Positions 43,074-51,714 of a stretch of 64,000 nt of DNA are shown piece after piece (the stretch's first letter is position 1; every line of letters begins with the position of its first letter). The DNA is from Lacinutrix sp. Hel_I_90 (lineage in GTDB: Bacteria > Bacteroidota > Bacteroidia > Flavobacteriales > Flavobacteriaceae). Under the pieces are notes generated by a model. That model ran no database searches. It had not been told where the DNA came from and worked only from the letters and a program-made list of their open reading frames with translations. The stretch covers positions 3,261,501 to 3,325,500 of the forward strand of contig NZ_JYNQ01000001.1 in NCBI RefSeq assembly GCF_000934685.1, in the 5' to 3' direction. A program made the translations under genes and the position numbers.

Positions 43074-43439
43074 TTATTCTTTTGAAAACCACATCCAGGA
43101 ATGCGACGTTGTTATAAATGCTGAAGCGAAAAAGCCTATGACAAATAATTCAAAATTGCTGGCTATAATAGCAAGCATACTTCCGCAAAAAGAGACAATA
43201 GCATAATAGGGAAAATAGGTCTTGAAAATATATGAATTGGTTCTTGTATCGTTACTTATAATCCAATAAAAGGGATAAATAGTAATTAAGATAGTAACCA
43301 AACAACTTAAAAATATGGGGAGTAGTGACAAGAATATGTATACTAAAATAGCGCCATCTCCAACGTACTTGTAGATTATGAGCCAAAAAAAAGTAGTCGC
43401 TATAAGCGTACTTCTAATGATGTTTTTTATAATAGTCAT
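43074..43439 (-). CDS. small membrane protein of the leftward operon
   Basis: The 121-residue protein has four predicted membrane helices and little polar sequence between them. It starts with the last base of the upstream stop region and ends 3 bases before the Coq4-like gene. No family was recognised. Its strict packing in the operon shows that it is a real gene. It probably works with the neighbouring membrane proteins in the inner membrane. Confidence 0.65.
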   Translation of the reverse strand: MTIIKNIIRSTLIATTFFWLIIYKYVGDGAILVYIFLSLLPIFLSCLVTILITIYPFYWIISNDTRTNSYIFKTYFPYYAIVSFCGSMLAIIASNFELFVIGFFASAFITTSHSWMWFSKE

Positions 43440-44845
43440 TAGTGCGTGTTCGTTTTTAAATGTAAGTCCTCTTTGAAATTTATAAGCGTGAATTCCTGCC
43501 AGTTTCGGGCCTCAATGGCTTCAGTATAGTTTTTAAATTTTGTATTTATTCGAGTTTCAATAACTGTAGACAGTTTAGAGTGGCTTGCGTGTTCTTTTAA
43601 TATAATAGCATTGCTGTTAGAGAGATTTATGAGGTAATCCATGTCTAGTAGTACTGCATGATTGATGTTGAAGTTTGTAATGGTTTTATCCCAATTAACA
43701 GCGCTACATACTACTATCATAGCAAATGCTAGTTGTGTATTTATTCTAAATAAATACCACAAGTTTTTAATAGAAAAAACTTTGTAGAAAGTAGTTATTA
43801 AGCCAACAAGCGTGAGTACTAAATAAACAAGGACTCCAATCCTTTTATAAGTAAACCCAAAAGAAGTACTATAGTCTAAGTTTTTTATTGCGATTAATGC
43901 TACAAGAATGACATTAAGCAGGATCCATACATAGGTCAGACTTTTAATCATTTTATTCTTTTTGTAGAAATTTAAATCCCCTCTAAAAAAGAGGATAATA
44001 GTTATAATCGCGACAAGTATCGAAGCAATTAGAGCATTTATACCATTGTGTAACTGTATGGATAGATGTGCAGCAGTTGTTGTATTTGCTGCACTTAATA
44101 AATAACTTAGGTCAGTAATAATATAAAAGACAATGAGAATATTAAGTAAAGTGAGTAACACCGTTCCTAATTGTGATTCCTTATTTAGTTTTTCTTCTGA
44201 ACTATTTTCGGATGGAACTAAATTATTTTTAGTATTTAAGTCGGTTTGAGTTGCAGGTTCAATGGTAACTGGTTGAATGAGATTATTGAATAAATAAAAA
44301 CCTAAAACGGTTAATAGGATCCAATGTAAATTGATGAAACTAAAATCTATTTTTTCTATAATTTCACTAAAAATGGGATTTCCATTTTTATAGAGTAGAA
44401 TAAATGTAATGCTAAAAATTAGGGGAATACCAATGAGTTTTACCCAATGTAATACATCAATCTCTTTTTTTACTATCACCTGCTCTTTGTGTTCGTTAGG
44501 TTCTAAACGTCTATGAAAGTAACCGGCTACTGCCGTATAAATACCGTTTAACCACTGTATATAAATGGAGGTTTTATAAGAAGAAGTCGCACCTATTAAA
44601 GTGAAGAAAGAAATACAATTGGCAATTATTGCTAGAGAAGAACTGTTTATAAAAACGGCGATAGCGGTTATAAGATAAGTAGCGACAAAAAGCAGTGTTT
44701 TTGTTTGACTAATGGTGGATTTGTTTTGCCACCATAATATTAAGATTGTTATAATGCTAAAGAGAGATAGATTTAAACCAATCTGTTGCTGATAAAACAG
44801 TGTGCTAAAACTTAGCGATGCGATGATAAGGAGTAAGTGTTTCAT
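43439..44845 (-). CDS. DUF4153/DUF4173 multi-helix membrane protein
   Basis: From ATG 44845 the protein has 468 residues. An upstream frame start (44932) would run through the palindromic operator, so the later start is preferred. It has about 12 membrane helices. SIQLHNGINALIASILVAI, ILFFRGDLNFYKKNK and FGFTYKRIGVLVYLVL match the DUF4173 region of the DUF4153 family. The C-terminus is a soluble domain of about 70 residues. Function unknown; such proteins often lie beside a small winged-helix regulator, as here. Confidence 0.78.
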   Translation of the reverse strand: MKHLLLIIASLSFSTLFYQQQIGLNLSLFSIITILILWWQNKSTISQTKTLLFVATYLITAIAVFINSSSLAIIANCISFFTLIGATSSYKTSIYIQWLNGIYTAVAGYFHRRLEPNEHKEQVIVKKEIDVLHWVKLIGIPLIFSITFILLYKNGNPIFSEIIEKIDFSFINLHWILLTVLGFYLFNNLIQPVTIEPATQTDLNTKNNLVPSENSSEEKLNKESQLGTVLLTLLNILIVFYIITDLSYLLSAANTTTAAHLSIQLHNGINALIASILVAIITIILFFRGDLNFYKKNKMIKSLTYVWILLNVILVALIAIKNLDYSTSFGFTYKRIGVLVYLVLTLVGLITTFYKVFSIKNLWYLFRINTQLAFAMIVVCSAVNWDKTITNFNINHAVLLDMDYLINLSNSNAIILKEHASHSKLSTVIETRINTKFKNYTEAIEARNWQEFTLINFKEDLHLKTNTH

Positions 44846-44859
44846 AGTTGACTGTAAAG

Positions 44860-44878
44860 TACTTTGAATTTCAAAGTA
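44860..44878. promoter_or_regulatory. palindromic operator before the DUF4153 gene
   Basis: TACTTTGAATTTCAAAGTA has 9 bp arms around one central base. It lies between the winged-helix regulator gene and the DUF4153 gene. A close relative lies at 46201-46219 in front of the first gene of the operon. The regulator encoded between them is the natural candidate to bind both. Confidence 0.6.
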
Positions 44879-44931
44879 AATAGTTAAAAAAATTTTGATG
44901 TTCTTTTTGTGAGGTCCCCGCAGGAGGGACA

Positions 44932-45225
44932 TTAGTGTTTATGTATTAATTTTTCGAGCGCATTAATGTGTTTTTTAAATTCGGCCTTGCCTAATGGTGT
45001 TGTGCTATATCTTGTGTTGGGTTTTTTACCAATAAATTGTTTTTCAATTTTAATGTATTCTGCTTTTTCAAGTGCTTTAGTATGGCTTGCCAAATTACCA
45101 TCTGTTGCCCCAAGAAGTTCCTTGAGCATATTAAAATCGGCATACTCATTCACCATTAAAACAGACATTATGCCTAATCTAATGCGGTGGTCAAATAGTT
45201 TATTTATGTTTGTTATGATGCTCAT
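44932..45225 (-). CDS. winged-helix transcriptional regulator (HTH_34-like)
   Basis: The 97-residue protein is a single winged-helix domain. DHRIRLGIMSVLM begins the first helix, then comes FNMLKELLGATDGNLASHTKALE with the recognition helix. The wing region is IKIEKQFIGKKPNTRYSTTPLG, followed by a last helix. This matches small regulators that dimerise through helices and often control the membrane proteins beside them. No effector domain is present. Two palindromes of the type TACTTTG-N5-CAAAGTA flank its operon. Confidence 0.85.
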   Translation of the reverse strand: MSIITNINKLFDHRIRLGIMSVLMVNEYADFNMLKELLGATDGNLASHTKALEKAEYIKIEKQFIGKKPNTRYSTTPLGKAEFKKHINALEKLIHKH

Positions 45226-45254
45226 ACTTTTCCGGCGTAAGCAGGACTATTTTG

Positions 45255-45587
45255 CTATTTATTAGTATTCTTATAAAAAATGGCAGTCTCATTGGTGCGC
45301 TTGATTTTTCTAAAAAGAAAGGCGATACCAAAGACAAACAAACCAATAATTAAGGATACAGGAATGAGTACTAGGGCGCCTTGTTTAGTCGTTTTTCGTT
45401 TTGCTTGTTGCTTGGCAATACTGCTGGATTGTTTGTTTATTTCTGTATTATCAATTAATCCGTTTTTATCTAAATCGAAAACAGCAACCGCTTCTTGAAA
45501 CTGTTTATTAGAATAATAGGTGTAAGCTAAACCGCCAGTATACACCAAGAGCGTTGCTATTATAGCTATTTTTAAAACTGTTCTCAT
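45255..45587 (-). CDS. membrane protein with an EF-hand-like loop
   Basis: The 110-residue protein has an N-terminal membrane helix or signal anchor (about residues 5-24), then VFDLDKNGLIDNTEIN near 37-52 with the DxDxNG spacing of an EF-hand calcium loop. A basic stretch follows, then a second membrane helix (about 72-92). It overlaps the upstream gene by 4 bases. Only one EF-hand is present, which usually means weak or structural calcium binding. Function unknown. Confidence 0.7.
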   Translation of the reverse strand: MRTVLKIAIIATLLVYTGGLAYTYYSNKQFQEAVAVFDLDKNGLIDNTEINKQSSSIAKQQAKRKTTKQGALVLIPVSLIIGLFVFGIAFLFRKIKRTNETAIFYKNTNK

Positions 45588-46192
45588 TTTACATCATATT
45601 TAAAATGCATGATTGCACCATAGATTATATGCATGACGCCAAAACCTAAGACCCAAAGCCAAAAGCCATAACCTGGTAACCATGCAGCAATTAAACCTAA
45701 TACAATTTCTGTAAAACCCAAATAACGAATATCTCCAATACTGTACTTCGCGGCGTTTACTAAAGCCAAGCCATAAAAGATAAGCATTAAAGCACCGGTT
45801 TGTCCGTATTTTTGTTGTCCTAAAATGGTAAGAATATAAAAACCACCCACAGCCAAAGGAATTAAAAAATTAAGGATTAACCGCTTGGAGGAACTGTCCC
45901 AAATTTTCTCACCATTTTTTTTCGCTTTTTTCGTTGTAAGGTAAATACCAGTGAGTGCGCTCAAAGCAGCAACAGCCAATAAGATGGCGGCACAACTATA
46001 AAAAATATTTCCATCTAAAATTAAATAACCCCTAGCCGATGACGTTACAATATAGTAGGCTGCGGCTGCACCAATTAAGGCATAAACGCCAGCTAAGATA
46101 CCAGATAAACCACTCAACGAAATAAAGCGGGACGACTTATTCATTAAATTTTTAATCTCGCTGATGTCTTTTAGATAATCTTTTGTGCTCAT
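45584..46192 (-). CDS. multi-helix membrane protein, first gene of the leftward operon
   Basis: The 202-residue protein begins with a polar stretch MSTKDYLKDISEIKNLMNKS that looks cytoplasmic, then has six predicted membrane helices. It resembles membrane proteins that accompany the small winged-helix regulators in this phylum. A palindrome at 46201-46219 lies 8 bases in front of its start. No reaction can be assigned; a role in the inner membrane is all that can be said. Confidence 0.72.
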   Translation of the reverse strand: MSTKDYLKDISEIKNLMNKSSRFISLSGLSGILAGVYALIGAAAAYYIVTSSARGYLILDGNIFYSCAAILLAVAALSALTGIYLTTKKAKKNGEKIWDSSSKRLILNFLIPLAVGGFYILTILGQQKYGQTGALMLIFYGLALVNAAKYSIGDIRYLGFTEIVLGLIAAWLPGYGFWLWVLGFGVMHIIYGAIMHFKYDVK

Positions 46193-46200
46193 AATAAAAG

Positions 46201-46219
46201 TACTTTGAACTACAAAGTA
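46201..46219. promoter_or_regulatory. palindromic operator before the leftward operon
   Basis: TACTTTG-AACTA-CAAAGTA, with 7 bp perfect arms. It is directly upstream of the first gene of the leftward operon and matches the palindrome at 44860 except in the centre. Confidence 0.6.
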
Positions 46220-46266
46220 AAACTAAATTATTGAGTTGTACAAGTTAAATGTTTTATAATTTAGTG

Positions 46267-46654
46267 AAACCCTATTTTTAAAAGACGCAGTCGCATTTAA
46301 AATAGCTGGTTGAACTAATTCCGTTGCAAAACGGAATCTGTATCAGGTTCTATGATTTTTATAAAACCCTATTTTTAAAAGACGCAGTCGTATTTAAAAT
46401 AGCTGGTTGAACTAATTCCGTTGCAAAACGGAATCTGTATCAGGTTCTGTTATTTTTATGAAACCCTATTTTTAAAAGACGCAGTCGTATTTAAAATAGC
46501 TGGTTGAACTAATTCCGTTGCAAAACGGAATCTGTACCAGGTTTTGTGTTTTTTATAAAACCCTATTTTTAAAAGACGCAGTCGTATTTAAAATAGCTGG
46601 TTGAACTAATTCCGTTGTAAAACGGAATCAGTACCAGGTTTTGTGATTTTCATG
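46267..46654. repeat. 97 bp tandem repeat array (four units)
   Basis: Units beginning AAACCCTATTTTTAAAAGAC start at 46267, 46364, 46461 and 46558, exactly 97 bases apart, and a diverged fifth begins at 46655. Every unit holds a hairpin ATTCCGTT-GCAA-AACGGAAT; in the fourth the loop is GTAA, which keeps the GNRA form. A CTATTTT/AAAATAG stem with an inner GAC-GCA-GTC lies before it. No reading frame runs through. It lies between two divergent genes. Confidence 0.9.
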
Positions 46655-46866
46655 AAACCCTATTTTGAAAAGATACAGTTACATTCAAATGTGCTCGTTG
46701 AACTCAGCGAGTTGTTATAGCGAAATGTAATTAGTTTTTCGCAATACATTCGAACTACCGACTGATTGTTGATTCGTTATCCTTTTTAGCAACTTTAGTG
46801 TATTAGCATGTGGTATCGAAAACTAATTTTTGATTAAATTTATAAAATAACCAAAGACAAAAAAAT
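46655..46866. other. diverged fifth repeat unit and promoter region
   Basis: AAACCCTATTTTGAAAAGATACAGTT continues the array with many changes, including a new GCTCG/CGAGT hairpin near 46693-46712. The remaining 150 bases lead to the ATG at 46867 and hold no gene. I see no strong -33/-7 pair. Confidence 0.55.
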
Positions 46867-47241
46867 ATGATTGTTACGCTATTAACCCTGGCCAACCTTG
46901 CTGGCGGATTATTACTAGGTTTAGCAACACTAGATAAGTGGGATAAGGGACGTGGTTTTTTTTATAAGATAGCTGCTGTTTTGCCTCCTTTTCAAACCGT
47001 TATTGGTGGTGCATTAGTCGTTTTAGGTATGATACGATTATTAGGATACGGCGTGTGGCTCGCCAATATCGTGAGCATTCTGGGTGGTATTTTGTTCTTA
47101 ACGCATGTTCTGGGCAAAGCACCAGCTTTTGGAGATGCACTACTTAAATTATCACACAGGTTAATGCTTTTTAAAGCCACTATAGGCATTGCTTTAATTG
47201 TGATTGGGTTAAACCTTGTTTTAATGACAATTAATCTATGA
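46867..47241 (+). CDS. small membrane protein
   Basis: The 124-residue protein has four predicted membrane helices separated by short loops (LDKWDKGRG, LGKAPAFGD). It overlaps the following DUF1801 gene by 4 bases. I recognise no named family. The even spacing and glycine-rich helices (GGALVVLG, GGILFL) point to a small inner-membrane protein, function unknown. Confidence 0.7.
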   Translation: MIVTLLTLANLAGGLLLGLATLDKWDKGRGFFYKIAAVLPPFQTVIGGALVVLGMIRLLGYGVWLANIVSILGGILFLTHVLGKAPAFGDALLKLSHRLMLFKATIGIALIVIGLNLVLMTINL

Positions 47242-47585
47242 ACCCAGCGGAAGAATACATACTTAAACAACCAGAACCCTACCGTTCTATTTTAATGCAT
47301 TTACAAGTTCTTATAGAGCAAACGATTCCTGAAATAGAATTAAAGTATAAATGGCAGCTTCCCTTTTACTATTATAAAGGAAAACCCTTTTGTTATTTTA
47401 ATGCCAGTCATAAAAAAGAATTTGTAGATGTTGGTTTCGTAAAAGGAACATTAATAAAAAAACATCAAGAGTATCAAATTACCGAAAAACGCAAAAAGAT
47501 GATGTCGTTGCGTTATCAATCGCTTGAAATGATAGCGGATCTGGTTTTAATTGACGTATTGAATGATGCCGTTAGATTATATTAA
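47238..47585 (+). CDS. DUF1801 (YdhG-like) protein
   Basis: The 115-residue protein is the usual length for DUF1801 proteins and shows the family pattern: an initial helix with EEYILKQPEPYRSILMHLQ, the ELKYKWQLPFYYYKGKPFCYF segment with the conserved aromatic and basic residues, and a closing helix with LVLIDVLNDAV. It is a small cytoplasmic protein of unknown biochemical activity. It is coupled to the membrane protein gene upstream. Confidence 0.82.
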   Translation: MNPAEEYILKQPEPYRSILMHLQVLIEQTIPEIELKYKWQLPFYYYKGKPFCYFNASHKKEFVDVGFVKGTLIKKHQEYQITEKRKKMMSLRYQSLEMIADLVLIDVLNDAVRLY

Positions 47586-47840
47586 TGACGCGGGACCGAT
47601 TTTAAAATAGAATAAATAATTGCAAATAAAAAGGCTGGCAGTAATATAGAGAAGGCTATAGCTAAAGACTTCCCTGTTTATGACACACCAGCCGTATAAT
47701 AATTGTTATCGTAACGTGTCTTTAAAACTAATTTTTTTTTCGGGTATTCATTGAGTAGAAAGATATAGCCAATACAATAATAGAGGCGTCTACTCATAAT
47801 ATCTATTCATGGTGCCTAAAAACACGATTAATCATCGTAG

Positions 47841-48077
47841 CTATTTATGAGAGCCATCACAATAAGGTGGGTTCTTGGTCATTTTGCAGGTGCATAAAAA
47901 AGCAGTTTTGTTTTCTGCAATGGAAAAAATCATTGGTGGCGTAGCGCTTTCGGTTTTATGCTTTCCGTTACAAAACGGCTGATTTTCGCTATGTCCACAG
48001 GTACACCAAGCGTAGTTTTTATTCGCTTCTAATTCACATGGAACAGGTGCATCACCACCTTTTATATTGTTGTTCAT
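47841..48077 (-). CDS. CDGSH iron-sulphur domain protein
   Basis: The 78-residue protein has two CDGSH-type motifs. The first is YAWCTCGHSENQPFCNGKHK and the second FLCTCKMTKNPPYCDGSHK. Each has the C-x-C...C-x-G-x-H arrangement that binds a 2Fe-2S cluster with three Cys and one His. Tandem CDGSH proteins of this length are common in bacteria. It may serve in electron transfer or cluster handling. It starts just upstream of the kdsA 3' end, 2 bases away, so it is cotranscribed with kdsA. Confidence 0.92.
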   Translation of the reverse strand: MNNNIKGGDAPVPCELEANKNYAWCTCGHSENQPFCNGKHKTESATPPMIFSIAENKTAFLCTCKMTKNPPYCDGSHK

Positions 48078-48079
48078 TT

Positions 48080-48898
48080 TTATAAACTGTTTATGGTTTT
48101 TCTAATGGCAACTAAGTTAGTCAATAAACCTTCTAAATTATCTAAATGCAACATATTAGCACCATCACTTTTTGCATTAGCGGGGTCAAAGTGCGTTTCT
48201 ATAAACAAGCCATCTACATTATTTACAATTCCAGCTCTGGCAATAGTCTCAATCATATCTGGTCTGCCACCAGTCACACCAGCACTTTGATTAGGCTGTT
48301 GTAAAGAGTGTGTAACGTCTAACACTGTTGGCGCATATGCTCTCATGGTTGGAATACCACGGAAATCGACAATCATATCCTGATAGCCAAACATGGTACC
48401 ACGGTCTGTAATCCAAGCTTTATCACTACCAGCATCTTTTACTTTTTGAACCGCGTGTTTCATTGCTTCCGGACTCATAAACTGTCCTTTCTTTAAATTA
48501 ACGACTTTTCCTGTTTTTGCTGCGGCCACTACTAAATCGGTTTGGCGTACTAAGAATGCAGGAATTTGTAACACATCTACATAGTGCGCAGCTAAAGCAG
48601 CATCGCTGGTTTCATGGATGTCTGTCACCGTAGGAACATCAAATTTCTCTGATACTTTGGCTAATATTTCTAATGCTTTCTCATTACCAATACCCGTAAA
48701 ACTATCAATACGACTGCGGTTTGCTTTTTTAAAACTCCCTTTAAAGATATAAGGAATTTCTAGCTTAGTAGTAATTTCCAGCACACGCTCGGCAATACGA
48801 AAGGCCATTTCCTCGCCTTCAATAGCACAGGGTCCGCATAAAAGGAAGAAATTATTACTGTTGGTATGTTTTATTTTAGGAATGTCTTGCAATTTCAT
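48080..48898 (-). CDS. kdsA: 3-deoxy-D-manno-octulosonate 8-phosphate synthase
   Basis: From ATG 48898 the protein has 272 residues, near the family length (E. coli about 284). The motifs LLCGPCAIEG, PYIFKGSFKKANRSRI, VTDIHE, IPAFLVRQTDL, NLKKGQFMSPE and GVTGGRPDMIETIARA are those of KDO8P synthases. It joins phosphoenolpyruvate and arabinose 5-phosphate in the first committed step of Kdo synthesis for lipopolysaccharide. The Cys in LLCGPC is kept, but whether it is a metal-dependent form cannot be decided here. The upstream 15 codons of the open frame lack family similarity. Confidence 0.95.
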   Translation of the reverse strand: MKLQDIPKIKHTNSNNFFLLCGPCAIEGEEMAFRIAERVLEITTKLEIPYIFKGSFKKANRSRIDSFTGIGNEKALEILAKVSEKFDVPTVTDIHETSDAALAAHYVDVLQIPAFLVRQTDLVVAAAKTGKVVNLKKGQFMSPEAMKHAVQKVKDAGSDKAWITDRGTMFGYQDMIVDFRGIPTMRAYAPTVLDVTHSLQQPNQSAGVTGGRPDMIETIARAGIVNNVDGLFIETHFDPANAKSDGANMLHLDNLEGLLTNLVAIRKTINSL

Positions 48899-49408
48899 AA
48901 GTCGTAGTCTTAATTTAAGTTGTAAAGATAATTGATGCTGCATTTATTTTAGGCTTTTTTGTGCTGAATTTAGGGTGTTAGCTATTTTAAATGGAATAGG
49001 TGGCGCTAGGTTTGCCCTCTGACGGGTAAAGCATGAAGTGCTACCTTTGAAAAAGTAATGACTGCGACCATAATGAAATTCTTATTAGCACGCGTATTAA
49101 GCTGAAAGGAGGAGTTTTTTTTAGTAATAATCGGAAGGGGTTATGAAAAAGAGTATAGTAACTTTTAAAGTTATGAACCGCTATTCTAAAACCAAAACAC
49201 AAATGAGATTCCTAAAAATTAGCTTGCCATGCATTAGCGATAGTAGCGGCATCCTTTTTTGTGTGCGCTTAGGCACAAAAAAGATATAGCGGATAGCGCG
49301 ACCTTTTGTAGACCAGTGACTTAGCTTGTTTTTTGCACTGAATTTGAAGGGCTACAAAAGGAAATGCCCAAAAAAAACTTAAAACATTAAAAATCAATAA
49401 AAAATCAG
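48899..49408. other. intergenic region between kdsA and typA
   Basis: About 500 bases without a gene. At 49231-49312 there is a structured block with a CCTTTTTTGTG/CACAAAAAAG hairpin between GCGATAGTAGCGGCAT and GATATAGCGGATAGCGCG. I recognise this as similar to an intergenic hairpin element that recurs in flavobacterial genomes, but I cannot confirm it by search. The rest shows no conserved feature. Confidence 0.45.
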
Positions 49409-49416
49409 TACCTTTG
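49409..49416 (+). promoter_or_regulatory. -7 element of typA
   Basis: TACCTTTG at 49409-49416 matches the TAnnTTTG consensus and is 24 bases before the ATG, a normal leader. No clear TTTG is found at -33. Confidence 0.55.
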
Positions 49417-49440
49417 CACGCTTAAAATAAGGCACACATT

Positions 49441-51240
49441 ATGGCTAATATTAAAAATATCGCAATTATTGCGCACGTAGATCACGGGAAAACGACTTTG
49501 GTAGATAAGATTATGTACCACTGCCAACTGTTTCGTGATAATGAAAACACTGGGGATTTAATTCTTGATAATAACGATTTAGAGCGTGAGCGTGGTATTA
49601 CCATTACCTCTAAAAACGTGTCGGTTGTATACAAAGACACAAAAATTAATATTATTGACACACCTGGTCACGCCGATTTTGGTGGTGAAGTAGAGCGTGT
49701 TTTAAATATGGCTGATGGCGTTGTATTATTAGTAGATGCTTTTGAAGGCCCAATGCCTCAAACGCGTTTTGTATTACAAAAAGCGATTGACTTAGGATTA
49801 AAACCTTGTGTGGTTATTAATAAAGTCGATAAAGAAAACTGTACGCCTGATGAAGTACATGAAAAGGTATTCGATTTAATGTTCGAATTAGGTGCAGAAG
49901 AATGGCAATTAGACTTTCCAACGGTTTACGGTTCGGCTAAGAATAATTGGATGAGTGATGATTGGAAAAATGAAACCAACAATATCGAACCATTATTAGA
50001 TATGGTTATTGAGCATGTGCCTACGCCTGTTTTTAAGGAAGGTACTACGCAAATGTTGATTACTTCTTTAGATTTCTCTTCTTTTACTGGTCGTATCGCG
50101 ATTGGTCGTGTACAAAGAGGAAATATTGTAGAAGGACAACAGATTTCTTTAGTAAAAAGAGATGGTACGGTTACAAAAAGTAGAATAAAAGAAGTCTTTA
50201 TATTCGAAGGTTTAGGACGTAAGAAAGTACAAAGCGTTCAAACTGGTGATATTTGTGCCGTGGTAGGTGTAGAAGGTTTTGAGATTGGAGATACCATTTG
50301 TGATTTAGAAAATCCAGAAGGCTTGAAAGCGATTGCAATAGATGAACCTACAATGAGTATGTTATTTACGATTAACGATTCGCCTTTCTTTGGAAAAGAC
50401 GGAAAGTTTGTAACGTCTCGTCATATTAAAGACCGTTTAGAAAGAGAATTAGAAAAAAACTTAGCCCTTCGTTTAGGTGAAACGGGGAGTGCAGATAAGT
50501 TTATGGTTTTTGGTCGTGGAGTATTACACTTATCGGTTTTAATTGAAACGATGCGTCGTGAAGGCTATGAATTACAAATTGGACAACCACAAGTAATCAT
50601 TAAAGAAATTGATGGTGTAAAATGTGAGCCAATTGAAGAACTAACTATTGATCTTCCAGAAAGTGTGTCTGGTAGAGCTGTAGAATTTGTAACCATGCGT
50701 AAAGGGGAAATGCTAAGTATGGAAGCCAAAGGCGAACGTATGATTTGCGAATTCATGATTCCTTCTCGTGGTATTATTGGTTTACGTAACCAATTATTAA
50801 CGGCAACTGCTGGTGAAGCCATTATGGCACACCGATTTAAAGAATACCAACCTATAAAAGGTGCTATTCCAGGGCGTATTTCTGGATCTTTAGTGTCTAT
50901 GGAAAACGGAACAGCGATTCCTTATTCTATTGATAAATTACAAGATAGAGGGAAGTTCTTTGTTGAGCCAGGAGAGAGTATTTACGAAGGTCAAGTGATT
51001 GGTGAGAACTCTCGTCAAGACGATATGGCTGTGAATATTACAAAAGCTAAGAAGCAAAGTAATGTACGTTCTTCAGGAGCAGATGATAAAGCGAAAATTG
51101 TACCAGCAATTAAATTCTCTTTAGAAGAAGCTTTAGAATACATTCAAAAAGATGAGTATGTTGAAGTAACACCAAATCACTTACGTTTACGTAAAATCTG
51201 GTTAACTGAAACAGATCGTAAAAGAAATAAGATTGCCTAA
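49441..51240 (+). CDS. typA: ribosome-associated GTPase TypA/BipA
   Basis: The 599-residue protein is full length. G motifs are in order: AHVDHGKTTLVDK (G1), RGITIT (G2 region), DTPGHADF (G3), NKVDKE (G4) and GSAKNNW (G5). EF-G-like domains III and V follow, and the C-terminal BipA-specific domain holds SGRAVEFVTMRKGEM and TPNHLRLRKIWLTETDRKR. It binds the ribosome in a GTP-dependent way and supports 50S assembly and growth in stress or cold. It stands alone, with its own promoter and terminator. Confidence 0.97.
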   Translation: MANIKNIAIIAHVDHGKTTLVDKIMYHCQLFRDNENTGDLILDNNDLERERGITITSKNVSVVYKDTKINIIDTPGHADFGGEVERVLNMADGVVLLVDAFEGPMPQTRFVLQKAIDLGLKPCVVINKVDKENCTPDEVHEKVFDLMFELGAEEWQLDFPTVYGSAKNNWMSDDWKNETNNIEPLLDMVIEHVPTPVFKEGTTQMLITSLDFSSFTGRIAIGRVQRGNIVEGQQISLVKRDGTVTKSRIKEVFIFEGLGRKKVQSVQTGDICAVVGVEGFEIGDTICDLENPEGLKAIAIDEPTMSMLFTINDSPFFGKDGKFVTSRHIKDRLERELEKNLALRLGETGSADKFMVFGRGVLHLSVLIETMRREGYELQIGQPQVIIKEIDGVKCEPIEELTIDLPESVSGRAVEFVTMRKGEMLSMEAKGERMICEFMIPSRGIIGLRNQLLTATAGEAIMAHRFKEYQPIKGAIPGRISGSLVSMENGTAIPYSIDKLQDRGKFFVEPGESIYEGQVIGENSRQDDMAVNITKAKKQSNVRSSGADDKAKIVPAIKFSLEEALEYIQKDEYVEVTPNHLRLRKIWLTETDRKRNKIA

Positions 51241-51266
51241 AAGCAAATAGAAATTATAATGTTTTG

Positions 51267-51300
51267 AAAAGAGAAATACTGCAAAGTATTTCTCTTTTTT
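51267..51300 (+). terminator. terminator of typA
   Basis: AAAAGAGAAATACT-GCAA-AGTATTTCTCTTTT with a T tract; a 14 bp stem with GNRA-type loop 27 bases after the stop. Confidence 0.92.
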
Positions 51301-51465
51301 ATGACCTAAAGATAAAATAGCACTCCTACTTTAGGTCAAGCCAACCAAGTTTGGTTATATAAAATCCTCCTTATTTTTGCTATAGGAAGGCCTAAAAAGG
51401 AGTGGGTAACTAAAAGCAAGTTTTACGTTTAATTAAAGAAATTCCCGATTTAGTGGGAGATACAT

Positions 51466-51714
51466 ATGGAACTATTTGGAATTACAGTAACAGAATATGT
51501 GGGGTATTTAGCCTCAATAATGGTCTTGCTATCGTTCACTATGAAAGATGTGAAAAAACTAAGAATAGTTAATATGATTGGTTGTTTACTTTTTGTAGCT
51601 TATGGTTTTTTAATGCCAACGATTAGAATTGGTTTGCCCATTATCATTACTAATATTGCTATTTTTTGTGTCAATTTTTACTTTTCCTTTATTAAGAAAA
51701 CACCAGTAAATTAG
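51466..51714 (+). CDS. small three-helix membrane protein (YgjV/SemiSWEET-like)
   Basis: The 82-residue protein has three predicted membrane helices with a basic loop (MKDVKKLRIVNMIG) after the first. Its size and the order VGYLASIMVLLSFTMKDVKKLRIVN-IGCLLFVAYG are those of half-transporter-like proteins related to YgjV and SemiSWEET, which often dimerise. Transport of a small sugar is possible but not shown. The gene stands alone. Confidence 0.7.
   Translation: MELFGITVTEYVGYLASIMVLLSFTMKDVKKLRIVNMIGCLLFVAYGFLMPTIRIGLPIIITNIAIFCVNFYFSFIKKTPVN

Noticed and set aside
44846-44932. N-terminal extension of the DUF4153 protein (29 residues)
   Set aside because: It would run through the palindromic operator; ATG 44845 starts directly with a membrane helix as expected for the family.
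46267-46750. CRISPR array
   Set aside because: The period is 97 bases, the whole unit is repeated, there are no unique spacers, and no cas genes lie nearby.
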